Source: Chersky-840 sp050011815 | GTDB taxonomy: Bacteria; Actinomycetota; Acidimicrobiia; Acidimicrobiales; UBA8190 | Reading direction: 5' to 3' | Length of the DNA: 64,000 nt | Assembly (NCBI GenBank): GCA_050011815.1 | Contig: JBEKIJ010000019.1 | Coordinates: 1-64,000 of the forward strand | Shown here: piece by piece, positions 25,936 to 35,552 of the stretch | Numbering within the stretch: position 1 is the stretch's first letter | Layout of the letters: every line of letters begins with the position of its first letter | Notes under the pieces: generated by a model | Seen by the model: only the letters and a program-made list of their open reading frames with translations | Told to the model about the DNA's origin: nothing | Databases searched by the model: none | Position numbers and translations under genes: made by a program

Positions 25936-27288
25936 TCACAAAAGACGATCGCGCCAAAGATTACGAACAGTCGCGCAATCATCGCGGGGCACGGTTACGG
26001 CCACAGATGCAATTCCACCGCATGCCAGGATAGTGAAATCCAAGACCTGGTGAGCACCTGGGCGACGCCGGATGATCATCCACGCGGCTCCCCCGATCAA
26101 GAGTAGTAGTCCCAACACGACCGGATTGGCCCCCGATGAGCCGGTGGCCCAAAGCATCGAAATAGAATCTGGCGTCAAGCTGAGAAACGCATTTGCTTTG
26201 GGAATATTTGCGTTGGGTGCACTTGCATCGGGAATCGAAAAACCCTGGTTAAACGGACCGATCAATGACGTCGCGACAAGTCGCGGGTGGTCAAGGATCC
26301 AACGGGCATATTTCGACGGAAACTGTGCACTGAACACCTTCGCTTGAATCGGACACTTCGTGACAACAGTCGGGTTCCAATAGGTGCCTGGTCTTCCTAG
26401 GGGATATTCCCTTTGCAAGCACTTGAAGCCATCGTTTTCCAAAATATCGTGTACCGCAAGATTGCCCTCAGGCGTATCATTGATCACGCCGATCTGCTGC
26501 AACGTGCGACCGTGAATGTTCAATCCGGGGATCACCTCGTTACCCCAATGAAGGTCTTGCGTGTTGTTGAGCGAAATGCTGTATATCACTATCAAGATCA
26601 AGACACTTGACACGATGCTCACTTTTATGAGCCGTTTAACGGAACCGGCTCGTCCCCGAACCAACTCTTGGACCGGCGCGATCAAGAGCAAAGCAGCTAT
26701 GAGGACGATCGGAATGGCGGCAGCTATTCGAATTTGTGAAACAACGAGTGCGCCGGTGACGAGCAAGAAGAATCCGAAGCCAAACCTCTTTGATGAAGCA
26801 ACAAGGAAGCCAGCCACGAGGAGGGTCCCTCCTGACATGGCAAATGAGTCAGACTGGAGAAGGGGATTCCACTGGAGGACTAACGAACTCAGCGCGATGG
26901 ATCCAATGATGATTCGGACCGTCCAAGTCAAGGCCAGTGAACGAATTCGGAGGAACGAACTAGCCCACAGAAGGGTGGCCCAACTTGCGAGCGACAACGC
27001 AAACTGCATAGCGACGATGTCGTTGAAGCTCTTCACTAGTGCGTAAGGAAGAGTAACAATCCATGGTCTTTGCGCATCACCTATGAGACTCACCTGCGCG
27101 AATGCATTCTCTCCACGAATCGGAATATAGGTGGGAGTATCTGGCAGCTGGACCGGCTGAGAGAAGAAGAACGCGGTGATTAATCCGAGAATGAGAAAGA
27201 TGACAATCGTCCAGAATAACGGACTCCGGAAACACAATTTGAGTGGATCCGTCAGTGGCTTGAGAGAGATTCTGGCGGTTCTCTGCAC
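25936..27288 (-). CDS. Polytopic membrane protein of low GC, possibly frameshifted at its C-terminus
   Basis: 450 residues with about ten TM segments, for example LFWTIVIFLILGLITAFFF near the start and VVLGLLLLIGGAAWMII near the end. The loop after TM1 (QLPDTPTYIPI) places acidic residues where GT-C type transferases keep them. The gene is visibly richer in A/T than its neighbours. After CGGIASVAVTVPR the frame gives a polar DDCATVRNLWRDRLL, whereas another frame gives MIARLFVIFGAIVFCDRCLL and ends at 25869, meeting the convergent gene tail to tail. I infer a frameshift there. Function unknown; glycan or lipid transfer is a guess. Confidence 0.65.
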   Translation of the reverse strand: MQRTARISLKPLTDPLKLCFRSPLFWTIVIFLILGLITAFFFSQPVQLPDTPTYIPIRGENAFAQVSLIGDAQRPWIVTLPYALVKSFNDIVAMQFALSLASWATLLWASSFLRIRSLALTWTVRIIIGSIALSSLVLQWNPLLQSDSFAMSGGTLLVAGFLVASSKRFGFGFFLLVTGALVVSQIRIAAAIPIVLIAALLLIAPVQELVRGRAGSVKRLIKVSIVSSVLILIVIYSISLNNTQDLHWGNEVIPGLNIHGRTLQQIGVINDTPEGNLAVHDILENDGFKCLQREYPLGRPGTYWNPTVVTKCPIQAKVFSAQFPSKYARWILDHPRLVATSLIGPFNQGFSIPDASAPNANIPKANAFLSLTPDSISMLWATGSSGANPVVLGLLLLIGGAAWMIIRRRPGAHQVLDFTILACGGIASVAVTVPRDDCATVRNLWRDRLL

Positions 27289-27378
27289 CTTCTTAACCTA
27301 TCTCAACAGCGACCGCGGTTTACGATTCATGGCGCGGACAATTGGTAGTGAGAAGAGGGCATGATCGGACGGGCTATT

Positions 27379-27972
27379 TTAGAGCTGGAGTCCGTCCTCG
27401 AGGCACGCCATTGACTGGTCGAGTGTCTCCGCGATGTCCGACGAGGGATCGTCAGCGATCGCGAGCATCGCCGCCATCACCGCGCCGACGACTGCTCCCG
27501 CGAAGGTCCGGACGGAGATGTCGGCTGGCGAGCGTCTGGTTCGCTCCGCAATGATCTCGGTGAGCAAGCCCATGGCCGAGGCGAACTGGTCGAGCATCGC
27601 CGCACGAAGGTCGGGCACAGACAGGACGAGCAGCATTCGGTCCTCCTGCACGGCGCGGTCATCGTCACTCATCTGTCCGAACACTTGGGCGAACGCGGCG
27701 CGCAGCGCCTGGATTACGTTCAACTCTCGCGGCTGCTCGCGAAAGGCAGCGACGATCACCGGGTCGAACTCGTCCGCGAGCACGACGTCGGCCTTGGTTG
27801 GGAAGTAGCGAAAAAAGGTGCTCTCGGAGACCTCGACCTCCTCGATGATCTGCTGAATGGTGGTCGCGTCGTAGCCCTGTTCTCGGAAGAGCTGCAGCGC
27901 GTGAGACTGAATGGCGGTGCGCGTCCTCGCCTTCTTCCGTTCGCGAAGTCCGAAGGTTCGCTCATCGGTCAC
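27379..27972 (-). CDS. TetR-family transcriptional regulator of the adjacent MFS pump
   Basis: 197 residues. The N-terminal HTH is RTRTAIQSHALQLFREQGYD, ATTIQQIIEEVEVSESTFFRYFPTK, as in AcrR-type TetR proteins. The C-terminal ligand domain is helical. Its GTG overlaps the stop of the MFS gene, so it is co-transcribed with the pump it probably represses. Confidence 0.9.
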   Translation of the reverse strand: MTDERTFGLRERKKARTRTAIQSHALQLFREQGYDATTIQQIIEEVEVSESTFFRYFPTKADVVLADEFDPVIVAAFREQPRELNVIQALRAAFAQVFGQMSDDDRAVQEDRMLLVLSVPDLRAAMLDQFASAMGLLTEIIAERTRRSPADISVRTFAGAVVGAVMAAMLAIADDPSSDIAETLDQSMACLEDGLQL

Positions 27973-29512
27973 CGACGGTGGCCTCCTCGATGATGGGTGC
28001 CTCGTCGTTCTGTTCGGGAAGCTTCACACGGGGCACAAAGACGAGCGCGAGGAGGGCTCCCGCGAAGGCAATCCCGGCCGAGACGCTAAGCGACGTATCC
28101 ATACCATGCACGAAGGCCGCATGTACCGACTGAGTGAGGGTACTCGACCCAAGCGCGTGGGCGACCGCGTCGCCACCGAACACGCTTTGTCGAGCTGCAG
28201 TCGCAGCAGACACAGGCAAGCGAGAGAGGTCGAGCCGGGCGACGTAGGCCGAAGCGAGCACGCTGCCCAAGACCGCGGAGCCCAACGGCCCACCCACCTT
28301 GTTCAACGCTTGTAGGACGGCCGATCCGACGCCGGCTTGGTCCTCCGACAACTCGGCGAGCGCCGTTGCCGAGGTTGTCGCCATGGCGACACCGAGACCG
28401 AAGCCGCAGATTGCCATCCAGGTCGCGACGAATCCGATCCCAGACGAAAGGCTGGTCGTTGTGCCGAGGATAAGCCCGACCCCCATCGCCGCGAAGCCGA
28501 GGGTGACGGTCAGCTTCGTCCCGAGCAACTTGGCGATCGTGCTGGCAGGCAGCGCGCCGACAAGGAGGCCACCGATGAGGGGAAGAAGGCGTACGCCCGA
28601 ACCCATCGCGGTGGTTCCGAGGACGCCTTGGAAGTACTGGGGGAGCGTGAAGAGGACGCCGAACATGGCGAGGATGGCGACAGCAGCAAGGACGACGCCC
28701 CACAGGTAAGCCTTGGAGCGAAACAACGCGAGGTCGAGCAGCGGCTCGCCGTCGGGGCGGCGATTCACGGCGCGCTCCCAGGCGAAGAATCCCACGATGA
28801 CGACGATTCCGCCGGTGATGAGCAGCCATGCACCGAGATTGCTCCAGCCGTGCTGTCCGGCTTCTATCAACCCGTAGATGACACCGACGAGGCCGGCGAC
28901 CGACAGCACGATCCCGGTGGGGTCAAGCCCGGGACGGTGTGCTGCCCGCGAGTCCGGCACGAGGATTGCGGTGGCGGTGAGACCGAGCAGCGCTACGGGG
29001 ACATTGAGGAGGAAGACCCATCCCCACCAGTAGCTGGTGAGCAGCCAGCCACCGAGGATGGGCCCAATGGGCAACGCGACAAAGTTTGCGGCCGCCCACA
29101 CGCCGACGGCCTTCGGCCGTTCCTCTTCGCTGAAGAGCACGGTGAGTGCCGACAGTGCCATGACGATGATGCCGGCACCGGCGATGCCGAGCACGACCCG
29201 GGCGGCGATGAACTCGCCGACGGTCCTCGAGTAGGCGCACGCCGCGGAGCCAACGCCAAAAAGGGCGAGCGAGCCGAGCATCACCTTCTTCCGCCCGTAG
29301 CGATCGCCGAGGAGCCCGAGCGGCAGCATCGCGGCTGCGAGAACCAGCAGATATCCGGAAGAGAACCACTGCAGGTCGGACTCCGAGGCGTGCAGTGCCT
29401 TGGCGAGCGTGGGGAGGGCGACGCTCAATACCGTGCCGTCGAGCCCGACGGCCAGCACGGCGAGCGTGAGCCCGCCGAGGGCCCACCATCTTCGTGGATC
29501 AGTCTGAGTCAT
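27962..29512 (-). CDS. MFS transporter, DHA2 (EmrB/QacA) family
   Basis: 516 residues from the ATG at 29512 (AGAGG upstream). Fourteen TMs are expected. It has LDGTVLSVALPTLAKALHAS (motif D1 of DHA2 pumps), LGDRYGRKKVMLGS (motif A) and VLGIAGAGIIVMALSAL (motif C region). This is a proton-driven multidrug exporter, operonic with a TetR. An AT-rich stretch just upstream (TATACT on the minus strand at 29537-29542) is a probable -10 box. Confidence 0.9.
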   Translation of the reverse strand: MTQTDPRRWWALGGLTLAVLAVGLDGTVLSVALPTLAKALHASESDLQWFSSGYLLVLAAAMLPLGLLGDRYGRKKVMLGSLALFGVGSAACAYSRTVGEFIAARVVLGIAGAGIIVMALSALTVLFSEEERPKAVGVWAAANFVALPIGPILGGWLLTSYWWGWVFLLNVPVALLGLTATAILVPDSRAAHRPGLDPTGIVLSVAGLVGVIYGLIEAGQHGWSNLGAWLLITGGIVVIVGFFAWERAVNRRPDGEPLLDLALFRSKAYLWGVVLAAVAILAMFGVLFTLPQYFQGVLGTTAMGSGVRLLPLIGGLLVGALPASTIAKLLGTKLTVTLGFAAMGVGLILGTTTSLSSGIGFVATWMAICGFGLGVAMATTSATALAELSEDQAGVGSAVLQALNKVGGPLGSAVLGSVLASAYVARLDLSRLPVSAATAARQSVFGGDAVAHALGSSTLTQSVHAAFVHGMDTSLSVSAGIAFAGALLALVFVPRVKLPEQNDEAPIIEEATVGDR

Positions 29513-29521
29513 GACTGTCAC

Positions 29522-29743
29522 CTCTAAATGGAGGTTAGTATAAAAAAAGGGTAACTGTCAGATCATGGCTCAACTCCGACGGTGGGGATGGGCGAGAGGA
29601 CGATCGCCGGGAGGGGCTCGAGCAGGAGGGCAGGTGTCCGGCACCGCTGAAGAGGGGCATCCGAGGCCGAGCCGGGTCGCTGGCCCACGGCAAGACCAGG
29701 CAGGCAACCATGATGGGCCGGACAGCCGACGAGGAGCCGTGAG
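29522..29743. promoter_or_regulatory. Divergent promoter region between MFS pump and alpha-mannosidase
   Basis: The minus-strand -10-like TATACT (29537-29542) lies within an A-tract just upstream of the pump. A GTTA...TAAC pair flanks the A-tract and could be a weak TetR site. No gene is recognisable in the remainder. Confidence 0.35.
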
Positions 29744-32317
29744 ATGAAGAGCGACCGCTACCCACCAGCTCGTTTGCACATGGTGGGAAACGCCCACATC
29801 GACCCCATGTGGATTTGGGACTGGAGAGAGGGCATGCACGAGGTCCTCCAGACGTTTCGGTCCGCTGTGGACCGGCTCGACGAGGAACCCGCCCTCGTAT
29901 TTACGGCGAGCTCAGCCAGCTACTACCAATGGGTGGAGCAGGCGTCGCCGGAGCTGTTCGGACGCATCAGGGAGCTGGTGGCCCAACAGCGCTGGATCGT
30001 GACGGGTGGCCAGTGGGTGGAGCCCGATTGCAACCTGCCCAGTGGTGAGTCGGTGTGCCGGCAGTTCCTCTACGGCCAGCGGTACCTGGCGGAGCACCTC
30101 GGGATCACCGCCACCGTCGGTTACAACATTGACTCCTTCGGCCATGCCGGGACACTGCCGCAGTTGCTGGTCGGCAGCGGCATCGGGGCGTACGTGATGA
30201 TGCGGCCCGAAGAGCATGAGAAGCACATCGACGCGCCGGCCTTCTTGTGGGAGGGCGTAGACGGGACGACCCTGCCCGCCTATCGCATCCCGTACGAGTA
30301 CTCCACCGCAGGAAGACACGAGGACGAGGTGATCCGCAAGCGAAGTGCTGAGCTGCTCGAGAGGAGCGATGAGCTCGGTCATCCGCTTATGGCGTTCTTC
30401 GGCGTGGGCGACCACGGCGGCGGGCCGACCCGTCTGGCCGTGGGGACCATCCGCGATCTGTCGACCACGAGCGCGGGGTCGGTGACGTTCAGCGGCCCGG
30501 TCGCCTACTTTGAGGCCCTGCGTGCGGTCCTGGCACACGGAGATGTGGCCCTCCCGCGAGTCACCGGCGAGCTCCAGTGGCACGCGGTCGGCTGCTATTC
30601 GGCTCGAGCCCCGCTCAAGCGGGGAAACGCCAGGGCCGAGGACGCCCTGGTGGTGGCCGAGAAGATGGCCGAGCTGTGCCGGGCATTGACCGGGCGGACC
30701 CTCGACGTACAAGAAGAGCTGGCCGAGGCCTGGCGCGGCGTACTGTTCGCCCAGTTCCACGACGCCCTGGGCGGGACAACCAGCGATCCTGCCACCATCG
30801 CTGTCGAGCAGTTGCTGGCCTCGGCCGAATCGCGGGCCGATCGTGTCACCACCTTGGCTGCCCACAGCATCGTCGAGTCGATCGACACCTGGGTCGCGGG
30901 TGCCGAGACCGCCGAGGGCTTAGGGTCCTCCCGGTTCGGGGTTCCCGTGCCCATGATCGTCTTCAATCCTCTGTCGTGGACGGCGACAGGGGTCGTATCC
31001 ATCCCTCACCGCGCGTCCTTGGTGACCTCGGCGTCGGGCGTCCGACAGGCGGTGCAACAAATCCCCTCGGGTGAAGTGACCCACAGCCCCACACGCAGCA
31101 TCATGCAGTTGTCGGTGCCGCCATTCGGCTACCGCCGGTACTGGCTCCACATGGTCGACCCCGACCCCGGTCCCGGCACGCCAGCGGGTGACGTCCCGCC
31201 GGCGACGGTGGCGGCCAAAGCGCCTGATGGCCCCACCTTGAGCAACGGTCTCCTTCGGGTCGTCATCGACCCTCGTTCCGGTGCCCTCGCCAGTCTTGTC
31301 GTGACGAGTGAGGAAGAGGAGCAGGAGTGGGAGCTGATCGCAGACGGTGGTGTGCTCCCTGTCGTGGTCGAGGATGAGAGCGACACGTGGTCCCACGGGA
31401 TCGCTCGTTACGAGGGCGACGAGCGGTCCGGTGACCTGATGGGTGTTGCTGTGGTGGAGGACGGCCCGGTGCGGTCCACTGTCAGGAGTACGTGGTCGCT
31501 GGCACACTCGACGGTGGTCCAGGAGGTCTCGCTTTACCAGGATCGCCCGTTTGTCGAGCTGCGTATCACCGCCGAGTGGCACGAGTCGGCCCGGGTGATG
31601 AAGGTGGTGGTGCCAACCACATTTTCTGATCCAGCCAGTGCGGCGGGTGCTCCGTACGGGTTCGTCGAGCGCCCCTGTTCTGGACATGAAGAGGTCATGG
31701 TGCACTGGTTCGACCTCTCTGACGGGCGCCGCGGGCTGGCATGCACCTCGGACGCGGCCGGCGGATACGACGCACTCGGCGCACGGTTGCGCCTCACGGC
31801 ACTTCGGAGCCCCAGGGTTGCGGACCACGGGTGGGGCTGGGGCAACGATGATCCCGCCGGCTATCCGGTCACCGACCAAGGGCTCCACCGGATGCGGTTC
31901 CGTCTTACGCCCCACCTCGGCACGTGGGCCGAGGCCCAGGTGGCTCGGATGGCCGAGGAACATCGGGTGGAGATGCCGGTGGTCATCGACACTTGGCATC
32001 GCGGGCGCCTCGGGCCCGAAGCCAATGCGATCGAGGTGGAGGGCGACAGCGTGGTGGTGCCAGTGGTCAAACGTGCAGAGACGGGAACGGGTACCGTGCT
32101 CCGGGTGTGGGAGGTTTCCGGGCGGCGCAGCCGGGCGCAGGTGACGCTTCCCACCCACGGCCGGTCCTGGGCAGGCGACCTCGGCCCTCATCAGGTGCGC
32201 ACCCTCTTCGTTTCTGACGATCCGGGGATACCGGTGCGGGATCTCGATATCCCCGAGCTCGAGCTGAATGTCCACTCGCCAGTATCGCCGCCCACCGGGG
32301 CCGGGGATCAGCCGTGA
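29744..32317 (+). CDS. GH38 alpha-mannosidase
   Basis: 857 residues. The N-terminal catalytic domain opens with GNAHIDPMWIWDWREG (zinc ligands His18 and Asp20), followed by VGYNIDSFGHAGTLPQL with the nucleophile Asp130, and FFGVGDHGGGPT with a further zinc-ligand His. The long C-terminal beta domains (from about residue 400) are standard for the family. There is no signal peptide, so it probably acts in the cytoplasm on imported or recycled mannosides. It is followed by a SIS-domain isomerase with overlapping stop and start (GTGA), so the two belong to one pathway. Confidence 0.93.
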   Translation: MKSDRYPPARLHMVGNAHIDPMWIWDWREGMHEVLQTFRSAVDRLDEEPALVFTASSASYYQWVEQASPELFGRIRELVAQQRWIVTGGQWVEPDCNLPSGESVCRQFLYGQRYLAEHLGITATVGYNIDSFGHAGTLPQLLVGSGIGAYVMMRPEEHEKHIDAPAFLWEGVDGTTLPAYRIPYEYSTAGRHEDEVIRKRSAELLERSDELGHPLMAFFGVGDHGGGPTRLAVGTIRDLSTTSAGSVTFSGPVAYFEALRAVLAHGDVALPRVTGELQWHAVGCYSARAPLKRGNARAEDALVVAEKMAELCRALTGRTLDVQEELAEAWRGVLFAQFHDALGGTTSDPATIAVEQLLASAESRADRVTTLAAHSIVESIDTWVAGAETAEGLGSSRFGVPVPMIVFNPLSWTATGVVSIPHRASLVTSASGVRQAVQQIPSGEVTHSPTRSIMQLSVPPFGYRRYWLHMVDPDPGPGTPAGDVPPATVAAKAPDGPTLSNGLLRVVIDPRSGALASLVVTSEEEEQEWELIADGGVLPVVVEDESDTWSHGIARYEGDERSGDLMGVAVVEDGPVRSTVRSTWSLAHSTVVQEVSLYQDRPFVELRITAEWHESARVMKVVVPTTFSDPASAAGAPYGFVERPCSGHEEVMVHWFDLSDGRRGLACTSDAAGGYDALGARLRLTALRSPRVADHGWGWGNDDPAGYPVTDQGLHRMRFRLTPHLGTWAEAQVARMAEEHRVEMPVVIDTWHRGRLGPEANAIEVEGDSVVVPVVKRAETGTGTVLRVWEVSGRRSRAQVTLPTHGRSWAGDLGPHQVRTLFVSDDPGIPVRDLDIPELELNVHSPVSPPTGAGDQP

Positions 32318-32967
32318 GCTCGGTGTCGGCGCACGTCGCCGGTCTGGTGGAGCGCCACCCCGAGCTGGGGCCGGTGGCGGTTCAGATCGACGCCGCCTTC
32401 GGTCTCCTCGCCCGGACATTCGCAGGAGGGGGGACCGTCTACGTCGGCGGAAACGGAGGGAGTGCAGCCGACGCCGAGCACATCGTCGGAGAGTTGATGA
32501 AGGGAATGGAGGGTCGCCGGCCTGTGCCCGCAGATGCCCGCAGCGCACTGGCCGCGGCCGCACCTCCTGACTTCGCTGAGGATGCCGCCTATCTGGCCGA
32601 GCGGCTCGAGTTGGCCTTACGGGCCGTCAGCCTCACGAGCCAGACCGGCCTCCTCACGGCGGTGGCCAACGACACCGCCGGCGACATGGCGATCGCTCAG
32701 CAGGTGCACGGCTATGGGCGCCCCGGCGACACATTTTGGGCGCTGTCGACGTCGGGACGATCTCGCAACATGGTGCTCGGCGCCATCGCCGCAAGGGCGG
32801 TGGGTGTGGGAGTGCTCGCCCTCACAGGTGACCCTGGTGAACCGCTCGGAGGCCTGGCCGACGTGTGGGTGAAGGTCCCCACTGGAGATGTAGCCCGCGT
32901 GCAAGAACTCCACCTGGCTGTCTACCACGCGCTGTGCGCGGCGCTAGAGGAGGAGTTCTTCGGGTGA
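32314..32967 (+). CDS. SIS-domain sugar-phosphate isomerase, GmhA-like
   Basis: 217 residues. It has YVGGNGGSAADAEHIVGELM (residues 43-62), the signature of sedoheptulose-7-phosphate isomerases, then LTAVANDTAGDMAIAQQVHG and STSGRSRNMVLGAI, the second sugar-phosphate loop. The GTG start overlaps the mannosidase stop. GmhA makes D-glycero-D-manno-heptose 7-phosphate. With a mannosidase, a role in heptose or mannose-derived glycan metabolism is plausible. Other GmhA pathway genes are not in the window. Confidence 0.85.
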   Translation: MSSVSAHVAGLVERHPELGPVAVQIDAAFGLLARTFAGGGTVYVGGNGGSAADAEHIVGELMKGMEGRRPVPADARSALAAAAPPDFAEDAAYLAERLELALRAVSLTSQTGLLTAVANDTAGDMAIAQQVHGYGRPGDTFWALSTSGRSRNMVLGAIAARAVGVGVLALTGDPGEPLGGLADVWVKVPTGDVARVQELHLAVYHALCAALEEEFFG

Positions 32968-33148
32968 CAATCGGCGCATCGTCGTTCCTGGTGCCCACCC
33001 CGACAGGCTGGAGCGGCTCAGGTCTTGCCGACACGGTCAAGGTTGTTCGTGTGAATCAACGCGTGGGGAAATCCCTTTCGCGCAATCTGCGTCGCGGGCA
33101 GGTTCGCAAGCGGATCCAGCACCCCGCACTCGGAGCTAGCCTTGTGTG

Positions 33149-33628
33149 ATGGGCACCATAACTGTCGAGCAGTCGCGTGCGATTCCGGTCGAACTCCAGC
33201 GGGCCTTCGATGTGACCCTACCGATACCACTGACCGCGATCTTCTCGCGGCGCTACGTCCTGCTGCCGCCGGTCAAAGAGGTCCGCGGGCAGGACGGGGC
33301 CTGGGGTCGGGTCGGACAGTCACGCACGGTCGTCACCTCTGACGGCGGAACGATGCGCGAGCTCTTGACCGAAGTGGATTCCCCGCACTCGTTCAGCTAT
33401 CGCCTGAGTGATATTTCCGGCCCATTGCGCCCGCTGGTCGACGGCATCGACGGACGCTGGGAGTTCGCTACGCAGGGCACTGGCACCTTGATCACCTGGC
33501 GATGGACCCTGCACCCGAGAGGTCTTGGTGCACGCGTCATGCCCCTGGTCGCGTTGATGTGGCGCGGTTACGCACGACAGGCACTGGAGCTGCTGTCTGA
33601 GCACCTGCTCGCGGCGTATCCTGCCTAG
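33149..33628 (+). CDS. SRPBCC (START-like) family protein
   Basis: About 159 residues. It opens with VEQSRAIPVELQRAFDVTLP and runs through SRTVVTSDGGTMRELLTEVD, HSFSYRLSDISGPLRP and FATQGTGTLITWRWTLHPRG, which is the strand pattern of polyketide-cyclase/START-like helix-grip proteins. The last helix (YARQALELLSEHLLAAYP) closes the pocket. The ligand is unknown. It stands alone, with no neighbour close enough to be an obvious operon partner. Confidence 0.75.
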   Translation: MGTITVEQSRAIPVELQRAFDVTLPIPLTAIFSRRYVLLPPVKEVRGQDGAWGRVGQSRTVVTSDGGTMRELLTEVDSPHSFSYRLSDISGPLRPLVDGIDGRWEFATQGTGTLITWRWTLHPRGLGARVMPLVALMWRGYARQALELLSEHLLAAYPA

Positions 33629-33802
33629 CGCACCAGTACGTCGGGTCGTTGCTCTCCCGTTGCGACGAGGGGCCGCTGACGTTGCCCGCCGGTTGACACT
33701 GTTGACGAACAGGCAGTGCGGCTGACCAACACGCAATGCGGCGGTCAGGGATCGGCTACGGGATGGCACTTTGAATTGCGGGGCCCCGGCCGGCAGAGCC
33801 CT

Positions 33803-34204
33803 CTACGTTCGCTTCTCCAGGATTCGCACTGTCACGAGAGCAACCGCCATCAGGCGATCGTCCTTTCCAGTATCGATGACTCTGACTTCTGCTACGCCAG
33901 CGCTTCGACCGATCCTCAGAGGCGTCCCGATGGCTCGGACCGGTCCCTCGCGTCCCGGAGCAAGGAAAGAAATGGCAAGGTGTTCGGTTGCGACCATGCC
34001 GACGGAGAATCCGATCGCCGAAGCACCGGCGACATCGGCCAGGCTCGATATCACGCCACCTTCAAGAGAACCGGCTGGACCCCGCAGATCGTCCCGAATG
34101 TCCATTTCAACGGCCACCGACCCGAGACCATCATCGAGAGCACACCAGTGCAGACCCAGGGACTTCTGAAATGGAGTGCCCAAATCTGGGTTGCCCTCCG
34201 CCAT
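33803..34204 (-). CDS. PaaI-like hotdog-fold thioesterase
   Basis: 133 residues. It has RDDLRGPAGSLEGGVISSLAD, the GxxxGG-aD active-site helix of PaaI/YbgC-type thioesterases, in which the acidic residue assists hydrolysis, then HLAISFLAPGREGPVRAIGT for strands of the hotdog sheet. It would cleave acyl-CoA thioesters in the cytoplasm. Fits the lipid theme of the window; the substrate is unknown. Confidence 0.85.
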   Translation of the reverse strand: MAEGNPDLGTPFQKSLGLHWCALDDGLGSVAVEMDIRDDLRGPAGSLEGGVISSLADVAGASAIGFSVGMVATEHLAISFLAPGREGPVRAIGTPLRIGRSAGVAEVRVIDTGKDDRLMAVALVTVRILEKRT

Positions 34205-34537
34205 CGATCACCAACTTTCACCTAGAGGGCAATCATGCACTGAGCCAAAGCAGTCGGCCCACCGCGAACAACGCGTCCGTCCGCTCCACAGAAAAGCTGC
34301 TCCAGAAGGCCGAGGGAGAAGGCGTTCAACCGAACCTCCGCGGGCTGGCGCCCGTCTGACTGATTCATGTAAGTTGACTCTTACGTAAGCAAGTGCTTAC
34401 GCTGTCGGAGGGATCCCTGGTGGCAACGGCAGCTTGCGGAGCGCGCTCGCCCCGGTGCTTGAGGGGTCCAGATACGTTCTGTCCTGCCGGGCGTGCGCCG
34501 GCTATGGGTATCGAAGACACTCGGGAGCAATCCGATC
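34205..34537. other. Divergent intergenic region with an 18-base operator
   Basis: No gene is recognised. Apart from the palindrome at 34384-34401 nothing stands out. Confidence 0.5.
34374..34404 (+). promoter_or_regulatory. Promoter with 18-base palindromic operator
   Basis: TTGACT (34374-34379) looks like a -35 box. CGTAAGCA-AG-TGCTTACG (34384-34401) is a perfect inverted repeat covering the spacer and expected -10 area, the usual place for a TetR-type repressor. It would control the gene at 34538. No regulator gene is adjacent. Confidence 0.55.
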
Positions 34538-35164
34538 ATGAAGACCCCAGAAATCTGGAAACACATCCACTCCGAACGGATGGACATGGTCGCGACTTGG
34601 GATGAGTTGGCACCCGAGCAGTGGGCAAGATCCTCGTGGTGCGCGGGGTGGTCGGTGCAAGATACCGCCGGACACATCCTGGCCGCCGCTGAGCAAACTC
34701 CCGCCAACTTCTACAAAGAGATGGTTGCCGCTCGCTTTCGATTCAACGTTTTTGCCGACCGGGCCGCCAAGCGATTAGGCGCCCTGAGCCCGGACGAACT
34801 GGTCCGTCGTCTCCGTATCAGAACCTCTACCAAGAATCACCCTCCGGCTCCCGTCATTGCCATGCTCGGCGAGATTGTCGTCCATGGCGAAGACATCCGC
34901 CGACCACTGGGCATCCTGCACAGATCGCCCGAGGCTGCCCTGGTGGCGGTGGCAGACAACTACAAGAACGCCAATCTTCTCATCGGCTCCAAGCGGCGAA
35001 TCGCCGGCCTCAGGCTCAGAGCGACCGACATCGTCTGGACACACGGTGAGGGTCCTGAGGTGTCGGGACCGCTGATTTCGCTGATCATGGCCATGGCGGG
35101 ACGAACAGGTGCACACGCTGACCTCACTGGTGACGGTCTGGGCACACTGGCGGGGAGAGGCTAA
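34538..35164 (+). CDS. Maleylpyruvate isomerase-family mycothiol-dependent protein
   Basis: 208 residues from the ATG at 34538. It has ERMDMVATWDELAPEQWARS, then SWCAGWSVQDTAGHILAAAE, the family's CxGW..D.xxH helix with a metal-ligand His, and MLGEIVVHGEDIRRPLGI with HGEDI matching the second ligand region. The C-terminal segment (IVWTHGEGPEVSGP...GDGL) is the usual SCP2-like tail. It is a paralogue of the truncated gene at 1-675. A mycothiol transferase or isomerase role is inferred; the substrate is unknown. Confidence 0.85.
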   Translation: MKTPEIWKHIHSERMDMVATWDELAPEQWARSSWCAGWSVQDTAGHILAAAEQTPANFYKEMVAARFRFNVFADRAAKRLGALSPDELVRRLRIRTSTKNHPPAPVIAMLGEIVVHGEDIRRPLGILHRSPEAALVAVADNYKNANLLIGSKRRIAGLRLRATDIVWTHGEGPEVSGPLISLIMAMAGRTGAHADLTGDGLGTLAGRG

Positions 35165-35552
35165 GAACCGGACCGAGGCGTCCCTATCTCCTTCCGGGCA
35201 AGCCAGCATGATTTGCCGCAGTGGTGACACGGATCGCCCTCTCCGGCACGGGTAACAGAAGGTGCCGGAGCAGGCGGTGCTGCTGGTATGAGTGCCCGGT
35301 GGAGTCCCTGACCGGCCAGGCCATCCTCAATGGCACCGTTGCCAGTCATATCCCCTCGGGGGGCGACCCTGCGAGGATCGGGATGAGATTCCCAGTCGTC
35401 CACTGACGCGGTATGCGGGACCATCGAGAAGCACTGACGAAGAAAACACCTGGGTGGAATCTCTCTCTTATCGCCGTGCCGGACCGTGCCGATCTTTCTC
35501 GTTGACCACGATTCACGAACAACGACGTTCGAACTGGCAGAGGGGGCGAAGC
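35165..35552. other. Intergenic with a possible PilZ-like remnant
   Basis: The plus frame at 35296-35406 ends GTVASHIPSGGDPARIGMRF, then PVVH and a stop, like the last strands of a PilZ-type barrel. No upstream PilZ motif is found. It is perhaps the tail of a decayed duplicate of the next gene. Confidence 0.3.

Noticed and set aside
28337..29527. 396-codon plus-strand frame
   Set aside because: Antisense to the MFS pump; highly charged low-complexity composition typical of a shadow frame.
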